Below are positions 16,432 through 25,429 of a DNA stretch of 64,000 nucleotides, one piece after another. This DNA comes from Roseibium sediminicola. GTDB lineage: Bacteria > Pseudomonadota > Alphaproteobacteria > Rhizobiales > Stappiaceae. The notes beneath the pieces were generated by a model, which saw only the letters and a program-made list of their open reading frames with translations, was not told the origin of the DNA and did no database searches. Where the stretch lies: positions 124,001 through 188,000 of the forward strand of contig NZ_JALNMJ010000003.1 in the NCBI RefSeq assembly GCF_023156505.1, given 5' to 3'. Both the position numbers and the translations under genes were made by a program. Every line of letters starts with the position of its first letter. Position 1 is the first letter of the stretch.

Positions 16432-17424
16432 ATGAAACTCTGGAAATCACTTCTGGCCGCAACCGCCGTTGCCGCCGTTACCATCGCCAACCCGGCCCAG
16501 GCTGAAGACAAGCGCATTGCCCTTGTGGTCAAGGCGCTCGGCATCGGCTTCTTCGAGGCCGCCGCCAAGGGCGCCGAGGAAGCCGCCAAGGAACTCGGCG
16601 ATGTCGAGATCATCTATACCGGTCCGACCGACACCACGGCCGAAGGCCAGATCGAGGTCATCAACGCACTGATCGCACAGAAGGTCGATGCCATCGCGAT
16701 CTCCGCCAATGACCAGGACGCCCTGGTGCCGGCGCTGAAAAAGGCCATGGACCGCGGCATCACCGTCATTTCCTGGGATTCGGGCGTCGCGCCGGAAGGC
16801 CGCCAGCTGCACCTCAACCCGTCGTCCAACCCGCTGATCGGCAACATGATCATCAAGCTGGCCGCCGATCACCTGCCGGATGGTGGTGACGTTGCCGTGC
16901 TGTCGGCCTCCGCGACCGCCACGAACCAGAACATCTGGATCGAGGAAATGAACAAGGTCAAGGACAACTATCCGGGCATCAACGTGGTCGCCACCGTCTA
17001 TGGTGACGACCTGGCCGACAAGTCCTACCGCGAAGCCCAGGGCCTGATGCAGACCTATCCGGACCTGAAGGCCATCATCGCACCGACCTCCGTCGGCATC
17101 GTGGCCGCCGCACAGGCTGTTTCCGACGCGGAAAAAGCCGGTCAGATCAACGTCACCGGTCTGGGACTGCCGTCAGAAATGGCCGGCCATATCGAAACCG
17201 GCGCTTCGAAATCCTTCGCGATCTGGAACCCTATCGACCTCGGCTATTCGGCCACCATGCTGGCCTATAACCTGTCCACCGGCAAAGCCGAGGCAGCCCC
17301 TGGTGCGGAAATCGAAATGGGGCGCATGGGCACGCTGACGCTGAACGACAGCAACGAAGGCGCGATGGCGGATCCGTTCGTCTATGACAGCTCCAACATC
17401 GACGACTTCAAGGACATCTTCTAA
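16432..17424 (+). CDS. rhaS: Rhamnose ABC transporter, periplasmic binding protein
   Basis: Captures L-rhamnose in the periplasm for the RhaTPQ importer. The protein has 330 residues from ATG 16432 with gggagg upstream. A signal peptide covers residues 1-24 (LLAATAVAAVTIANPAQA, cut before ED). The rest is a periplasmic-binding fold of the RbsB/LsrB class (IALVVKALGIGFFEAAAKGA; DAIAISANDQDALVPALKKA). It lies after rhaR, separated by a strong palindrome, and is followed by another hairpin before the ATPase gene. Gene order identifies the substrate as rhamnose. Confidence 0.93.
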   Translation: MKLWKSLLAATAVAAVTIANPAQAEDKRIALVVKALGIGFFEAAAKGAEEAAKELGDVEIIYTGPTDTTAEGQIEVINALIAQKVDAIAISANDQDALVPALKKAMDRGITVISWDSGVAPEGRQLHLNPSSNPLIGNMIIKLAADHLPDGGDVAVLSASATATNQNIWIEEMNKVKDNYPGINVVATVYGDDLADKSYREAQGLMQTYPDLKAIIAPTSVGIVAAAQAVSDAEKAGQINVTGLGLPSEMAGHIETGASKSFAIWNPIDLGYSATMLAYNLSTGKAEAAPGAEIEMGRMGTLTLNDSNEGAMADPFVYDSSNIDDFKDIF

Positions 17425-17456
17425 GCTGGTCGCCAAGACCTGACGGAAAACTGTCC

Positions 17457-17485
17457 GGGACCCGGAGCCCTTGTGCCCCGGGTCC
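17457..17485 (+). promoter_or_regulatory. Hairpin between rhaS and rhaT
   Basis: GGACCCGG (17458-17465) pairs with CCGGGTCC (17478-17485) across a 12-base loop. There is no T-run, so it is more likely a 3'-end stabiliser of the binding-protein message than a terminator. Confidence 0.55.
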
Positions 17486-17519
17486 TCACCTCAAGACTTC
17501 TAACACCAGGCTCCGGGAT

Positions 17520-19079
17520 ATGGTCATGCTTGCGAACACGCAGGGCAGTGCGGACGTGCATCCGCAAACGGGCGAGGCGGTCAGCCCTATTCTGTCCCTG
17601 AAGGGAGTCTCCAAGTCCTTTCCGGGCGTCAAGGCGCTCTCGGAAGTGTCGCTGGAGCTTTTTCCCGGCGAAGTCACAGCGCTGGTGGGTGAAAACGGCG
17701 CCGGCAAGTCAACCATCGTCAAGGTCCTGACCGGCATCTACCAGCCGGATGCAGGCGAGATCTCGATCGCGGGCACGTCCGTCACCTTTCCGACCGCCCA
17801 GGACGCGGGAAGGGCCGGGGTCACGGCCATCCACCAGGAAACGGTGCTCTTCGACGATCTCTCGGTGGCGGAAAACATCTTTATCGGCCACGCGCCGAAA
17901 ACCAAATTTGGTCTGATCGACCACAAGACGATGGTCAACAAGGCAAAGGCGCTTCTCGACCGGATCGGTGCCAGGATCGATCCCGCCGTTACACTCAGGG
18001 ATCTCGGCATTGCCAACAAGCACCTGGTGGCGATTGCCCGGGCGCTCTCCATCGATGCCAACATCGTCATCATGGACGAGCCGACCGCGTCGCTGTCGCA
18101 CAAGGAGATTGAGGAGACCTACGAACTGGTCGAACGGCTGAAGGCCGAGGGCAAGGCGATCCTGTTCATCAGTCACAAGTTCGACGAGATCTTCCGCATT
18201 GCCGACCGGTACACCGTCTTCCGAGACGGTCAGATGGTCGGCGCCGGCAGGATTTCAGAGGTCTCGGAACAGGAACTGGTCAAGCTGATGGTCGGCCGCT
18301 CGGTCGACCAGGTGTTTCCGAAGCGCTCGCCGCAGCTCGGCAAGGAAGTCCTGAAGGTTGTCGGCTATTCGCATCCGACCGAATTCGAGGACATCGGATT
18401 TTCGCTGCGTGCCGGCGAGATCCTCGGTTTTTACGGATTGGTCGGCGCGGGCCGCAGCGAATTCATGCAGGCTCTCTTTGGCATCACCAAACCGTCCAAG
18501 GGTGCGATCCGCATCGACGATCAGGTTGCCGTCATCCGCGACCCGAACCAGGCCATCGGCCATGGCATCGTCTATGTGCCCGAAGACCGCGGCAAACAGG
18601 GCGCGATCAAGGGTCTGCCGATCTTCCAGAACGTCTCGCTGCCGTCGCTGAAGGAGACATCTCGCAAGGGTTTCCTGCGACTGGCCGAAGAATTCAAGCT
18701 GGCGCGCGACTACACCCGGCGGTTGGACCTGCGGGCGGCCGCGCTCGACCAGGACATCGGTGAACTCTCCGGCGGCAACCAGCAGAAGGTGGTCATCGCC
18801 AAATGGCTGGCCACAAAGCCGCGGGTGATCATCCTGGATGAGCCGACCAAGGGCATCGACATCGGCTCCAAGGCCGCCGTCCACGAATTCATGGCTGAAC
18901 TCGCCGCCGAGGGCCTCGCCGTCATCATGGTGTCCTCTGAAATTCCGGAAATCCTCGGCATGTCGGACCGGGTGATCGTCATGCGCGAAGGCCGCATCGC
19001 GGCCGAATATGAAGGCGACGAGCTGACGCCTGAACATCTGGTGCGCGCGGCCGCCGGCATCACGGAGGTGCGCTCATGA
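17520..19079 (+). CDS. rhaT: Rhamnose ABC transporter, ATP-binding protein (double domain)
   Basis: This cytoplasmic ATPase of 519 residues energises rhamnose import. It has two ABC domains as in RbsA/MglA. The first has the full Walker A (GENGAGKST) and Walker B (IVIMDEPTASL). The second has the family's degenerate Walker A (GLVGAGRSEF) but a clear signature ([14 protein letters not shown]) and Walker B (VIILDEPTKGID). Two ATG codons (17520 and 17526) could start it; neither has a strong ribosome binding site. The stop overlaps rhaP by 4 bases. Confidence 0.95.
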   Translation: MVMLANTQGSADVHPQTGEAVSPILSLKGVSKSFPGVKALSEVSLELFPGEVTALVGENGAGKSTIVKVLTGIYQPDAGEISIAGTSVTFPTAQDAGRAGVTAIHQETVLFDDLSVAENIFIGHAPKTKFGLIDHKTMVNKAKALLDRIGARIDPAVTLRDLGIANKHLVAIARALSIDANIVIMDEPTASLSHKEIEETYELVERLKAEGKAILFISHKFDEIFRIADRYTVFRDGQMVGAGRISEVSEQELVKLMVGRSVDQVFPKRSPQLGKEVLKVVGYSHPTEFEDIGFSLRAGEILGFYGLVGAGRSEFMQALFGITKPSKGAIRIDDQVAVIRDPNQAIGHGIVYVPEDRGKQGAIKGLPIFQNVSLPSLKETSRKGFLRLAEEFKLARDYTRRLDLRAAALDQDIGELSGGNQQKVVIAKWLATKPRVIILDEPTKGIDIGSKAAVHEFMAELAAEGLAVIMVSSEIPEILGMSDRVIVMREGRIAAEYEGDELTPEHLVRAAAGITEVRS

Positions 19080-20059
19080 TCCTGTCGTTTCTCAAATCCC
19101 GCGAGGCGATCCTGGCCGGAGCGATCCTGGTCCTGGTCGTTGCCATCGCGTCGCGCTTTCCGGCTTTTGTCACCCCGGCGAACCTCGCCAATGTCTTCAA
19201 TGACACCGCGCCGCTGATCATTCTGGCGCTTGGCCAGATGGTGGTGATCCTGACCCGTTGCATCGATCTCTCGGTCGCCGCCAATCTGGCCCTGACCGGC
19301 ATGGTGGTTGCCATGCTGAATACCGCGATGCCTGGACTGCCGGTGCCGCTGATCCTTTTGCTGGCCGTCAGTCTCGGCGCGCTGATGGGGCTCCTGAACG
19401 GGCTGCTGGTCTGGCGGCTGGACATTCCGCCGATCGTGGTCACGCTCGGCACCATGACCATCTATCGCGGCATCATTTTCGTGATCTCCGGAGGAGAATG
19501 GATCAACGCCCATGAAATGAGCGATGCCTTCAAGGCTTTCCCGCGCGAGGTCGTCTTCGGCCTGCCGGTGCTGTCCTGGATCGCGATCGTGGTGGTGCTG
19601 GGATTTGTCGTCCTGATCGGACGCACGCCGCTCGGGCGCGCCTTCTTTGCCGTCGGCGGAAATCCCCACGCCGCCGTCTATACCGGCATCAATGTCGGCC
19701 AGACCCAGTGCGCGGCCTACGTGATTTCCGGCGCGCTGGCCGGGCTGACCGGCTATCTCTGGGTGGCGCGCTACGCGGTTGCCTATGTCGACATTGCCGG
19801 CGGGTTCGAACTGGAAGTGGTCGCGGCCTGTGTCATCGGCGGCATTTCGATTGCCGGCGGCGTCGGCTCGGTCGGCGGGGCGCTGCTCGGGGCGCTGTTC
19901 CTCGGCATCGTCAAGAACGCCCTGCCGGTGATCAACATCTCGCCCTTCTGGCAGCTTGCCATTTCCGGCAGCGCCATCATCATCGCGGTCGCCTTCAACG
20001 CCACGTCCAGCCGGACCAAAGGCCGGGTGATCCTGAAGAAAGCGGAGCATGCGGCATGA
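19076..20059 (+). CDS. rhaP: Rhamnose ABC transporter, permease 1
   Basis: This is an inner-membrane permease of 327 residues with about nine or ten hydrophobic spans, of the RbsC/BPD_transp_2 family. The conserved ITRCIDLSVAA-type loop appears as ILTRCIDLSVAANLALTG, and the late motif GGISIAGGVGSVGGALLGA is present. It overlaps rhaT and rhaQ by 4 bases each. Two unlike permeases, rather than a homodimer, are typical of rhamnose and AI-2-type importers. Confidence 0.93.
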   Translation: MILSFLKSREAILAGAILVLVVAIASRFPAFVTPANLANVFNDTAPLIILALGQMVVILTRCIDLSVAANLALTGMVVAMLNTAMPGLPVPLILLLAVSLGALMGLLNGLLVWRLDIPPIVVTLGTMTIYRGIIFVISGGEWINAHEMSDAFKAFPREVVFGLPVLSWIAIVVVLGFVVLIGRTPLGRAFFAVGGNPHAAVYTGINVGQTQCAAYVISGALAGLTGYLWVARYAVAYVDIAGGFELEVVAACVIGGISIAGGVGSVGGALLGALFLGIVKNALPVINISPFWQLAISGSAIIIAVAFNATSSRTKGRVILKKAEHAA

Positions 20060-21072
20060 GCGTCACCGCACAAGACACTGGTTCAGCTGGGCGGCAGATC
20101 CCGGACCGGCTGAAATCGCCGATGCAGCGCTTCTTAGGCAGCTGGGAGCTGCTCCTGCTCGGCGTGGCCGTTGCCGTGTTCATCCTGAACAGCTTCGCGT
20201 CGCCCTATTTCCTCGACCCGTGGAACCTCTCCGACGCGACCTTCAACTTCACCGAAAAGGCGATGATCGCCTTTGCCATGGCGCTCCTGATCATCTCCGG
20301 TGAGATCGATCTCTCCGTCGCCTCGATCATCGCGCTGGCCTCCACAGCCATGGGCTTTGCCGTACAGATGGGGGCGGACACGCCGATGCTGATCCTGATC
20401 GGTCTCGGCGTCGGACTGGCCTGTGGCGCGTTCAATGGCGCTCTGGTGACCGGTCTCGGCCTGCCGTCTATTGTGGTCACCATCGGCACGATGAGCCTCT
20501 TTCGCGGCATTTCCTATATCGTGCTCGGTGACAAGGCCTATACCGGCTACCCGTCCGACTTCGCCTTTTTCGGACAGGGCTATGTCTGGTGGGTGATCTC
20601 CTTCGAATTCCTGCTGTTTGCTCTTGTTGCCATCGTCTTTGCCGTGATCCTGCACAGGACAAATTTCGGCCGCGCAGTCTATGTCATCGGCAACAATCCG
20701 GTTGGCGCGCTGTTCTCCGGGATCCGGGTGACACGGGTGAAATTCGCGCTGTTCCTGCTGACCGGCCTGATGTCCGGCGTGGCTGCGATCTGCCTGACCT
20801 CGCGGCTTGGTGCGACAAGGCCGTCGATCGCCTTTGGCTGGGAGCTTGAAGTGGTGACGATGGTCGTGCTCGGCGGCGTCAGCATTCTGGGCGGATCCGG
20901 CTCCATTCCGGGTGTGGTCATCGCCGCCTTTGTCATGGGCATGGTCACCTTCGGCTTCGGGCTTTTGAACGTGCCGGGCATTGTCATGTCGATCTTCATC
21001 GGCCTTTTGCTGATCGGCGTCATTGCCCTGCCGCGCATCGCCCGGCGGATACTCGCGAAGCGGAAGGCCTGA
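20056..21072 (+). CDS. rhaQ: Rhamnose ABC transporter, permease 2
   Basis: This is the second inner-membrane permease, 338 residues from ATG 20056, overlapping rhaP by 4 bases. A polar N-terminus of about 30 residues precedes the first span ([18 protein letters not shown]). The family motif reads [18 protein letters not shown], and the C-terminal [19 protein letters not shown] is conserved. It pairs with RhaP to form the channel. The mutarotase gene begins 4 bases after its stop. Confidence 0.93.
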   Translation: MSVTAQDTGSAGRQIPDRLKSPMQRFLGSWELLLLGVAVAVFILNSFASPYFLDPWNLSDATFNFTEKAMIAFAMALLIISGEIDLSVASIIALASTAMGFAVQMGADTPMLILIGLGVGLACGAFNGALVTGLGLPSIVVTIGTMSLFRGISYIVLGDKAYTGYPSDFAFFGQGYVWWVISFEFLLFALVAIVFAVILHRTNFGRAVYVIGNNPVGALFSGIRVTRVKFALFLLTGLMSGVAAICLTSRLGATRPSIAFGWELEVVTMVVLGGVSILGGSGSIPGVVIAAFVMGMVTFGFGLLNVPGIVMSIFIGLLLIGVIALPRIARRILAKRKA

Positions 21073-21076
21073 ACTC

Positions 21077-21391
21077 ATGGAAAAAGTCGCCTTCAAGATG
21101 CAGCTCAACCCGGGCAAGGAAGAAGAATACAGAAAGCGCCACGACGAGATCTGGCCCGAGCTGGTCGCGCTTCTCAAGGAGGCTGGGATCCGGGACTATT
21201 CGATCCATCTCGACCGGGAGACCAACATCCTTTTCGGCGTGCTCTGGCGTGAGGACGGTCACAGGATGGAGGATCTGCCGAGCCATCCGGTGATGCAGAA
21301 ATGGTGGGCGCACATGGCCGACATCATGGCATCCGAGCCCGACAACAAGCCCGTGGTGACGGAGCTTGAAACCGTCTTTCGTATGGACTGA
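21077..21391 (+). CDS. rhaM: L-rhamnose mutarotase
   Basis: Interconverts alpha and beta anomers of L-rhamnose so that the isomerase gets its preferred form. The protein has 104 residues, the usual length, and is called RhaU in R. leguminosarum. It has the RhaM pattern: [20 protein letters not shown] with the catalytic histidine at residue 22, then YSIHLD and the aromatic segment [15 protein letters not shown]. It lies between the permease and kinase genes in one operon. Confidence 0.95.
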   Translation: MEKVAFKMQLNPGKEEEYRKRHDEIWPELVALLKEAGIRDYSIHLDRETNILFGVLWREDGHRMEDLPSHPVMQKWWAHMADIMASEPDNKPVVTELETVFRMD

Positions 21392-21397
21392 CGCCAG

Positions 21398-22816
21398 ATG
21401 ACGGAGATCCGGCATGTCGGCGTGATCGACATTGGCAAGACCAACGTGAAGGTCGCCGTGGTCGATCTTGAAAAGCGCGTTGAAATCGGGGTCCTGAAAC
21501 GGGCCAATACGGTTTTGGGCGGGCCGCCCTATCCCCATTACGACATTGACGGGCACTGGCAGTTCATTTGCGAAGCCCTCGCCAGGCTCAACGAAGACCA
21601 CGGCATTGACGCGCTTTCCGTCACCACCCATGGAGCAAGCCTGGTGCTGCTGGATGAAGATGGAAACCTCGCGGCTCCGGTGCTCGACTACGAGCATGAC
21701 GGACCGGATGACCTCACCGAAGACTATGACGGGATCCGGCCGGACTTCGCCGAAACCGGATCGCCGCGCCTGCCCGTGGGGCTGAATGCCGGGGCGCAGC
21801 TGTTCTGGCAGTTCAAGACGGATCCGGAGCTTGAGAAGCGCGTCGTCACCGTCCTGACCTATCCGCAATACTGGGTCTTCCGTCTCGCGGGAGTGCTCGC
21901 CAACGAGGTCACCTCGCTTGGCTGCCATACGGATCTCTGGGATCCGCGGCGGGGATGTTTTTCGTCGCTGGTGGCACGCCTCGGGCTTGAGAGCAGAATG
22001 GCGCCGGTCCGCAAGGCGATTGACTGCGCGGGCCGCCTCCGACCGGAGGTCGCCGAGGCGACCGGATTGTCTCCAGAGACTGAGGTGGCCTGCGGCATCC
22101 ACGATTCCAACGCGTCGCTGCTGCCGCATCTTCGGGAACGGCCTGCGCCCTTTTCGGTCGTCTCGACGGGTACCTGGGTCATTGCCCTTGCCATTGGCGG
22201 CAGGGAAACCCCGCTCGACCCGGCGCGGGACACGCTGATGAATGTCAATGCCTTCGGTGACCCCGTTCCCTCGGCCCGCTTCATGGGTGGACGGGAATTC
22301 GATCTCGCGATGGATGGCCGCACGGCAGAGTATTCAGAGGCCGACGTGGCAGCGGTGCTGAAAAAACAGATCTTTCTGCTGCCGGCCGTCGATCCGCGAT
22401 CCGGTCCGTTTCAGGGTAGGCAGGCGGTCTGGACTGTCGATGAACGCACCTTGAGTGTGGGAGAGCGCTTTGCGGCGCTTTCCTTCTATCTGGCGATGGT
22501 CACCGCCGAGTGCCTCGACATGATAGGGGCGGACGGACCGGTGATCGTCGAAGGGCCCTTTGCGCGCAACAGCCACTATCAGGCGATGCTGCAATCAGCG
22601 ACAGGGCGGCCGGTCGAAACTTCGGAAGCCTCGGCCACCGGCACAAGCATCGGGGCGGCCTTGCTGGTGCTGGGGGATCGGCAAGGCGATGGTCCCGAGC
22701 GTCCGGCTTCGTCTGCGAGTGTTCCGGGTGACTCGTTGCTGGAAGCCTATGCAGACGCATGGCGGCAACAGATGAAGGCCACTGCGAGCTCACAAAACAA
22801 AAAGACGTCATCCTGA
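21398..22816 (+). CDS. rhaK: FGGY-family carbohydrate kinase, rhamnulokinase
   Basis: Phosphorylates L-rhamnulose before cleavage by RhaD. The protein has 472 residues with the actin-like two-domain FGGY fold: GVIDIGKTNVKVAVVDL at the N-terminus, a central HDSNAS segment after CGI, SVVSTGTWVI for phosphate binding, and VEGPFARNSHYQ near the end. R. leguminosarum RhaK, at the same position in its operon, is needed for both catabolism and transport. It begins 6 bases after rhaM. A palindromic element overlaps its 3' end. Confidence 0.9.
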   Translation: MTEIRHVGVIDIGKTNVKVAVVDLEKRVEIGVLKRANTVLGGPPYPHYDIDGHWQFICEALARLNEDHGIDALSVTTHGASLVLLDEDGNLAAPVLDYEHDGPDDLTEDYDGIRPDFAETGSPRLPVGLNAGAQLFWQFKTDPELEKRVVTVLTYPQYWVFRLAGVLANEVTSLGCHTDLWDPRRGCFSSLVARLGLESRMAPVRKAIDCAGRLRPEVAEATGLSPETEVACGIHDSNASLLPHLRERPAPFSVVSTGTWVIALAIGGRETPLDPARDTLMNVNAFGDPVPSARFMGGREFDLAMDGRTAEYSEADVAAVLKKQIFLLPAVDPRSGPFQGRQAVWTVDERTLSVGERFAALSFYLAMVTAECLDMIGADGPVIVEGPFARNSHYQAMLQSATGRPVETSEASATGTSIGAALLVLGDRQGDGPERPASSASVPGDSLLEAYADAWRQQMKATASSQNKKTSS

Positions 22817-22913
22817 GGAGGACCGTTAGGTCCGTCTCGAAGGATCGGCCGCTTGCTCCTGAACAAGGTGCAGATCCTTCAAGACGCGCGCGGGCGCGTT
22901 CCTCAGGATGACG
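22806..22913. repeat. Long palindromic element, family A (copy 2)
   Basis: The left end CGTCATCCTGAGGAGG is identical to that of the copy at 13047; the right end is CCTCAGGATGACG. Inner arms (gaaggatc / gatccttc) form a second stem. The element is about 108 bp and overlaps the last codons of rhaK, so it separates this operon from the convergent one. It may also serve as a bidirectional transcript end. Confidence 0.85.
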
Positions 22914-22952
22914 TCGGATTTGGTGTGAGGTCGACTGTGTCTTCGCTCAAAC

Positions 22953-24461
22953 TTACGCTACCGGCAGCAAACCATCCGGCAGGTTCTGGTAGCAGACCGG
23001 GCGCAGGAAGCGGCGGATGGCGAGGGTTCCGACCGAGGTGGCGCCGAAATTGGTCGAAGCCGGGTAGGGGCCGCCATGGACCATGGCATCCGCGACTTCG
23101 ACGCCGGTCGGGAAGCCGTTGGCGAGCACGCGGCCGGCCTTGCGTTCCAGCACCGGCATCAACTTGCGCGCAAGCTCTGTGTCGCCGTCGTCCATCTGCA
23201 GGGTGCAGGTGAGCTGACCTTCAAGACCCTTCGCGATTTCAAGCAGTTGTATCTCGTCTTTCACGCGCACGACGATGCCGAGCGGGCCGAAGACCTCTTC
23301 GCCGAGTTCCTCGTTGGCCAGCCAGTTGTCGCCGGTGGTCTCGAAGAAATAGGGAGCGGCTTCGCGGGTCTCGCAGCTGGTGCCGATCAGTTCGCGCACA
23401 CCGCTCGATCCGGCCACACGCTTGGCTCCGGATCGGAACGCCGACGCAATGCCGTCGGTGAGCATTGTCTGGGCGCCGATCTCGCCGAGAGCCTCCGTCG
23501 CGGTTTTGACGAAGGCGTCCGCGGCCGGGCCGTCGATCACGAGCACGATGCCCGGATTGGTGCAGAACTGGCCCGCGCCCATCGTCAGCGATCCGGCCCA
23601 TCCCTTGGCAATCGCTTCTCCGCGCGCGGAAAGAGCCTCGGGCAGCAGGAACATCGGGTTGACCGAGCCGAGTTCGCCGAAGAACGGGATCGGATTGGAG
23701 CGCTGGGCGCAGAGATCGAACAGGGCCCGGCCACCGCGCAGGGAGCCCGTAAAGCCGACCGCGGTGATCAGCGGGTGCTGCACCAGCGCCTGGCCGACTT
23801 CGTAGCCATTGCCCTGGATGAAGGAGAAGACGCCGGGATGTAGGCCGCAGGATTTCACTGCCGCGGCAATCGCCTCGGCAACGATTTCGCCCGTGCCCGG
23901 ATGGGCCGGATGGCCGCGCACCACGACCGGACAGCCGGCCGCCAGGGCCGAAGCGGTGTCGCCGCCGGCGGTTGAAAAGGCAAGCGGGAAATTGGACGCG
24001 CCGAAGACGGCGACAGGGCCGATCGGACGCTGCACCAGTTTCAGATCCGGGCGTGGCAATGGCTGGCGGTCGGGCAGGGCCTCGTCGTGGCGCTTGTCCT
24101 GATAATCGCCCTTCAGTATGTGGCTTGCGAAGAGGCGCAGCTGACCGGTGGTCCGGCCACGCTCACCCTGGAGCCGGGCTTGCGGCAGGCCGGTTTCGGC
24201 CATGCCGATCTCGGTGATGGCGTCGGCGAGGGTCTCGATCTCGTCGGCAATCGCGTTCAGGAACCTGGCGCGGTCTTCACTGGAGGAATAGCCGTAGGTC
24301 CAGAATGCCTCCTCGGCGGCCTGGCAGGCGGAGTCGACCTGCTCGGGCGTGCCGACCGAAAAGGCATGGGCGGTGCCGGTGGCGGGCTCGGAGGTGAAGG
24401 TGGCGTCGCTCGCGACCCATTGACCGGCAACGAGCTGTTTTCCGTGAGGCATGAATGTCAT
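22953..24461 (-). CDS. Alpha-ketoglutarate-semialdehyde-type aldehyde dehydrogenase (NADP+)
   Basis: Oxidises 2,5-dioxopentanoate to 2-oxoglutarate, the last step of oxidative pentose routes. The protein has 502 residues. The catalytic cysteine is in GAGQFCTNPG, the general-base glutamate in FFGELGSVNP, and the cofactor segment reads GPVAVFGASNFPLAFSTAGG; this variant set defines the 2,5-dioxovalerate dehydrogenase branch rather than general ALDHs. It is the last gene of the minus-strand chvE-ggu sugar operon, 44 bases after the sugar dehydrogenase gene. Together with the dehydratase upstream it points to L-arabinose use. Confidence 0.88.
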   Translation of the reverse strand: MTFMPHGKQLVAGQWVASDATFTSEPATGTAHAFSVGTPEQVDSACQAAEEAFWTYGYSSSEDRARFLNAIADEIETLADAITEIGMAETGLPQARLQGERGRTTGQLRLFASHILKGDYQDKRHDEALPDRQPLPRPDLKLVQRPIGPVAVFGASNFPLAFSTAGGDTASALAAGCPVVVRGHPAHPGTGEIVAEAIAAAVKSCGLHPGVFSFIQGNGYEVGQALVQHPLITAVGFTGSLRGGRALFDLCAQRSNPIPFFGELGSVNPMFLLPEALSARGEAIAKGWAGSLTMGAGQFCTNPGIVLVIDGPAADAFVKTATEALGEIGAQTMLTDGIASAFRSGAKRVAGSSGVRELIGTSCETREAAPYFFETTGDNWLANEELGEEVFGPLGIVVRVKDEIQLLEIAKGLEGQLTCTLQMDDGDTELARKLMPVLERKAGRVLANGFPTGVEVADAMVHGGPYPASTNFGATSVGTLAIRRFLRPVCYQNLPDGLLPVA

Positions 24462-24505
24462 GACAAACCTTCTGGTTTCGAATGTGAACTCAGGCTGTGA
24501 CCAGC

Positions 24506-25429
24506 CTAGAAATGAAAGGCGTCCGTGGTGAGCCTGCGGCCCAGCGAGAAGGCGTCGCAGACATGGATCATCGGCGAGAGATCGACATCGCTCCTGCCGG
24601 TTTTCACCAGCTCCGCCATGCGGGCATAGAGATTGGCATATTCGTGGTTCGCCCCCTGTGTAGCGGGCGCGCCCTCGATTTCCAACCTTTCACCGCCAAG
24701 TGAGAGTTTGGCGCAGCCGCGGTCGGTTTCAATGTCGATGTCCCAGGTCTGCGGACCTTCCTGGCGCCAGTCGAAGACGGCGCTCATCTCGGCCCCGGTC
24801 GGATCGGCAAAATCCAGGTTGGCGGCGATCGGGGTCGCCCGGTTTTCCGGAAATTCCAACGTCGCGCCGGTGAGATGGACCGGATAGGGCAGGATTTCCG
24901 TCAGGATCGACAGGGCGTTGATACCCGGATCGAAGACGCCCATGCCGCCCGGCTCCCAGATCCATTCCTGGCCCGGATGCCAGCGGCGCACGTCTTCCTT
25001 CCAGGTGATCTTCAGGCGCTTCAGGGTGCGTTCTGCAAGAAAGGCTTTCAGCGCCGGAACATTGTCGGCATGGCGGGAATGCCAGGTGGCAAAAAGGGTT
25101 ACGCCGTGTTCCTTCGCCATTTGTTCAAGCGTGAAACACTCCGCAAGGCTCTGCCCCGGCGGTTTTTCCAGCATGACATGCTTGCCCGCTCTCAAGGCCT
25201 TGGCGGCATAGTCGAACCGCGGCTGGGGCGGGATCGCGAGTGACACCACCGTGATGTCCGGCCGGTTTTCCAGCAGCGCGTCTATGTCCTGAAAATGGTC
25301 GATGCCATCGACACCGGCATGACGACTGACCGCCGCCGCGAGGCTCCAGTCCGGGTTTGCGTTGATTGCGGGAATATGCTGGTCGCGGGCAATCTTGCCG
25401 ATGCCCACCAGCGCCAGTTTTTCAGCCAT
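24506..25429 (-). CDS. Gfo/Idh/MocA sugar dehydrogenase (D-galactose / L-arabinose 1-dehydrogenase type)
   Basis: Oxidises an aldose at C1 to the lactone with NAD(P)+. The protein has 307 residues from ATG 25429, which overlaps the dehydratase stop (TGATG); a TTG one codon earlier is the only other start. The N-terminal Rossmann motif (LALVGIGKIARDQHIPAI) and the EKPP motif (MLEKPPGQSLAE) are clear, and the substrate domain includes FDPGINALSILTE. The closest characterised type I know is the Azospirillum L-arabinose 1-dehydrogenase and rhizobial galactose dehydrogenase. No lactonase for its product is present in this operon. Confidence 0.85.
   Translation of the reverse strand: MAEKLALVGIGKIARDQHIPAINANPDWSLAAAVSRHAGVDGIDHFQDIDALLENRPDITVVSLAIPPQPRFDYAAKALRAGKHVMLEKPPGQSLAECFTLEQMAKEHGVTLFATWHSRHADNVPALKAFLAERTLKRLKITWKEDVRRWHPGQEWIWEPGGMGVFDPGINALSILTEILPYPVHLTGATLEFPENRATPIAANLDFADPTGAEMSAVFDWRQEGPQTWDIDIETDRGCAKLSLGGERLEIEGAPATQGANHEYANLYARMAELVKTGRSDVDLSPMIHVCDAFSLGRRLTTDAFHF

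Noticed and set aside
18710-20050. A 446-residue minus-strand frame
   Set aside because: Antisense to rhaT and rhaP; strongly biased composition, no family resemblance.
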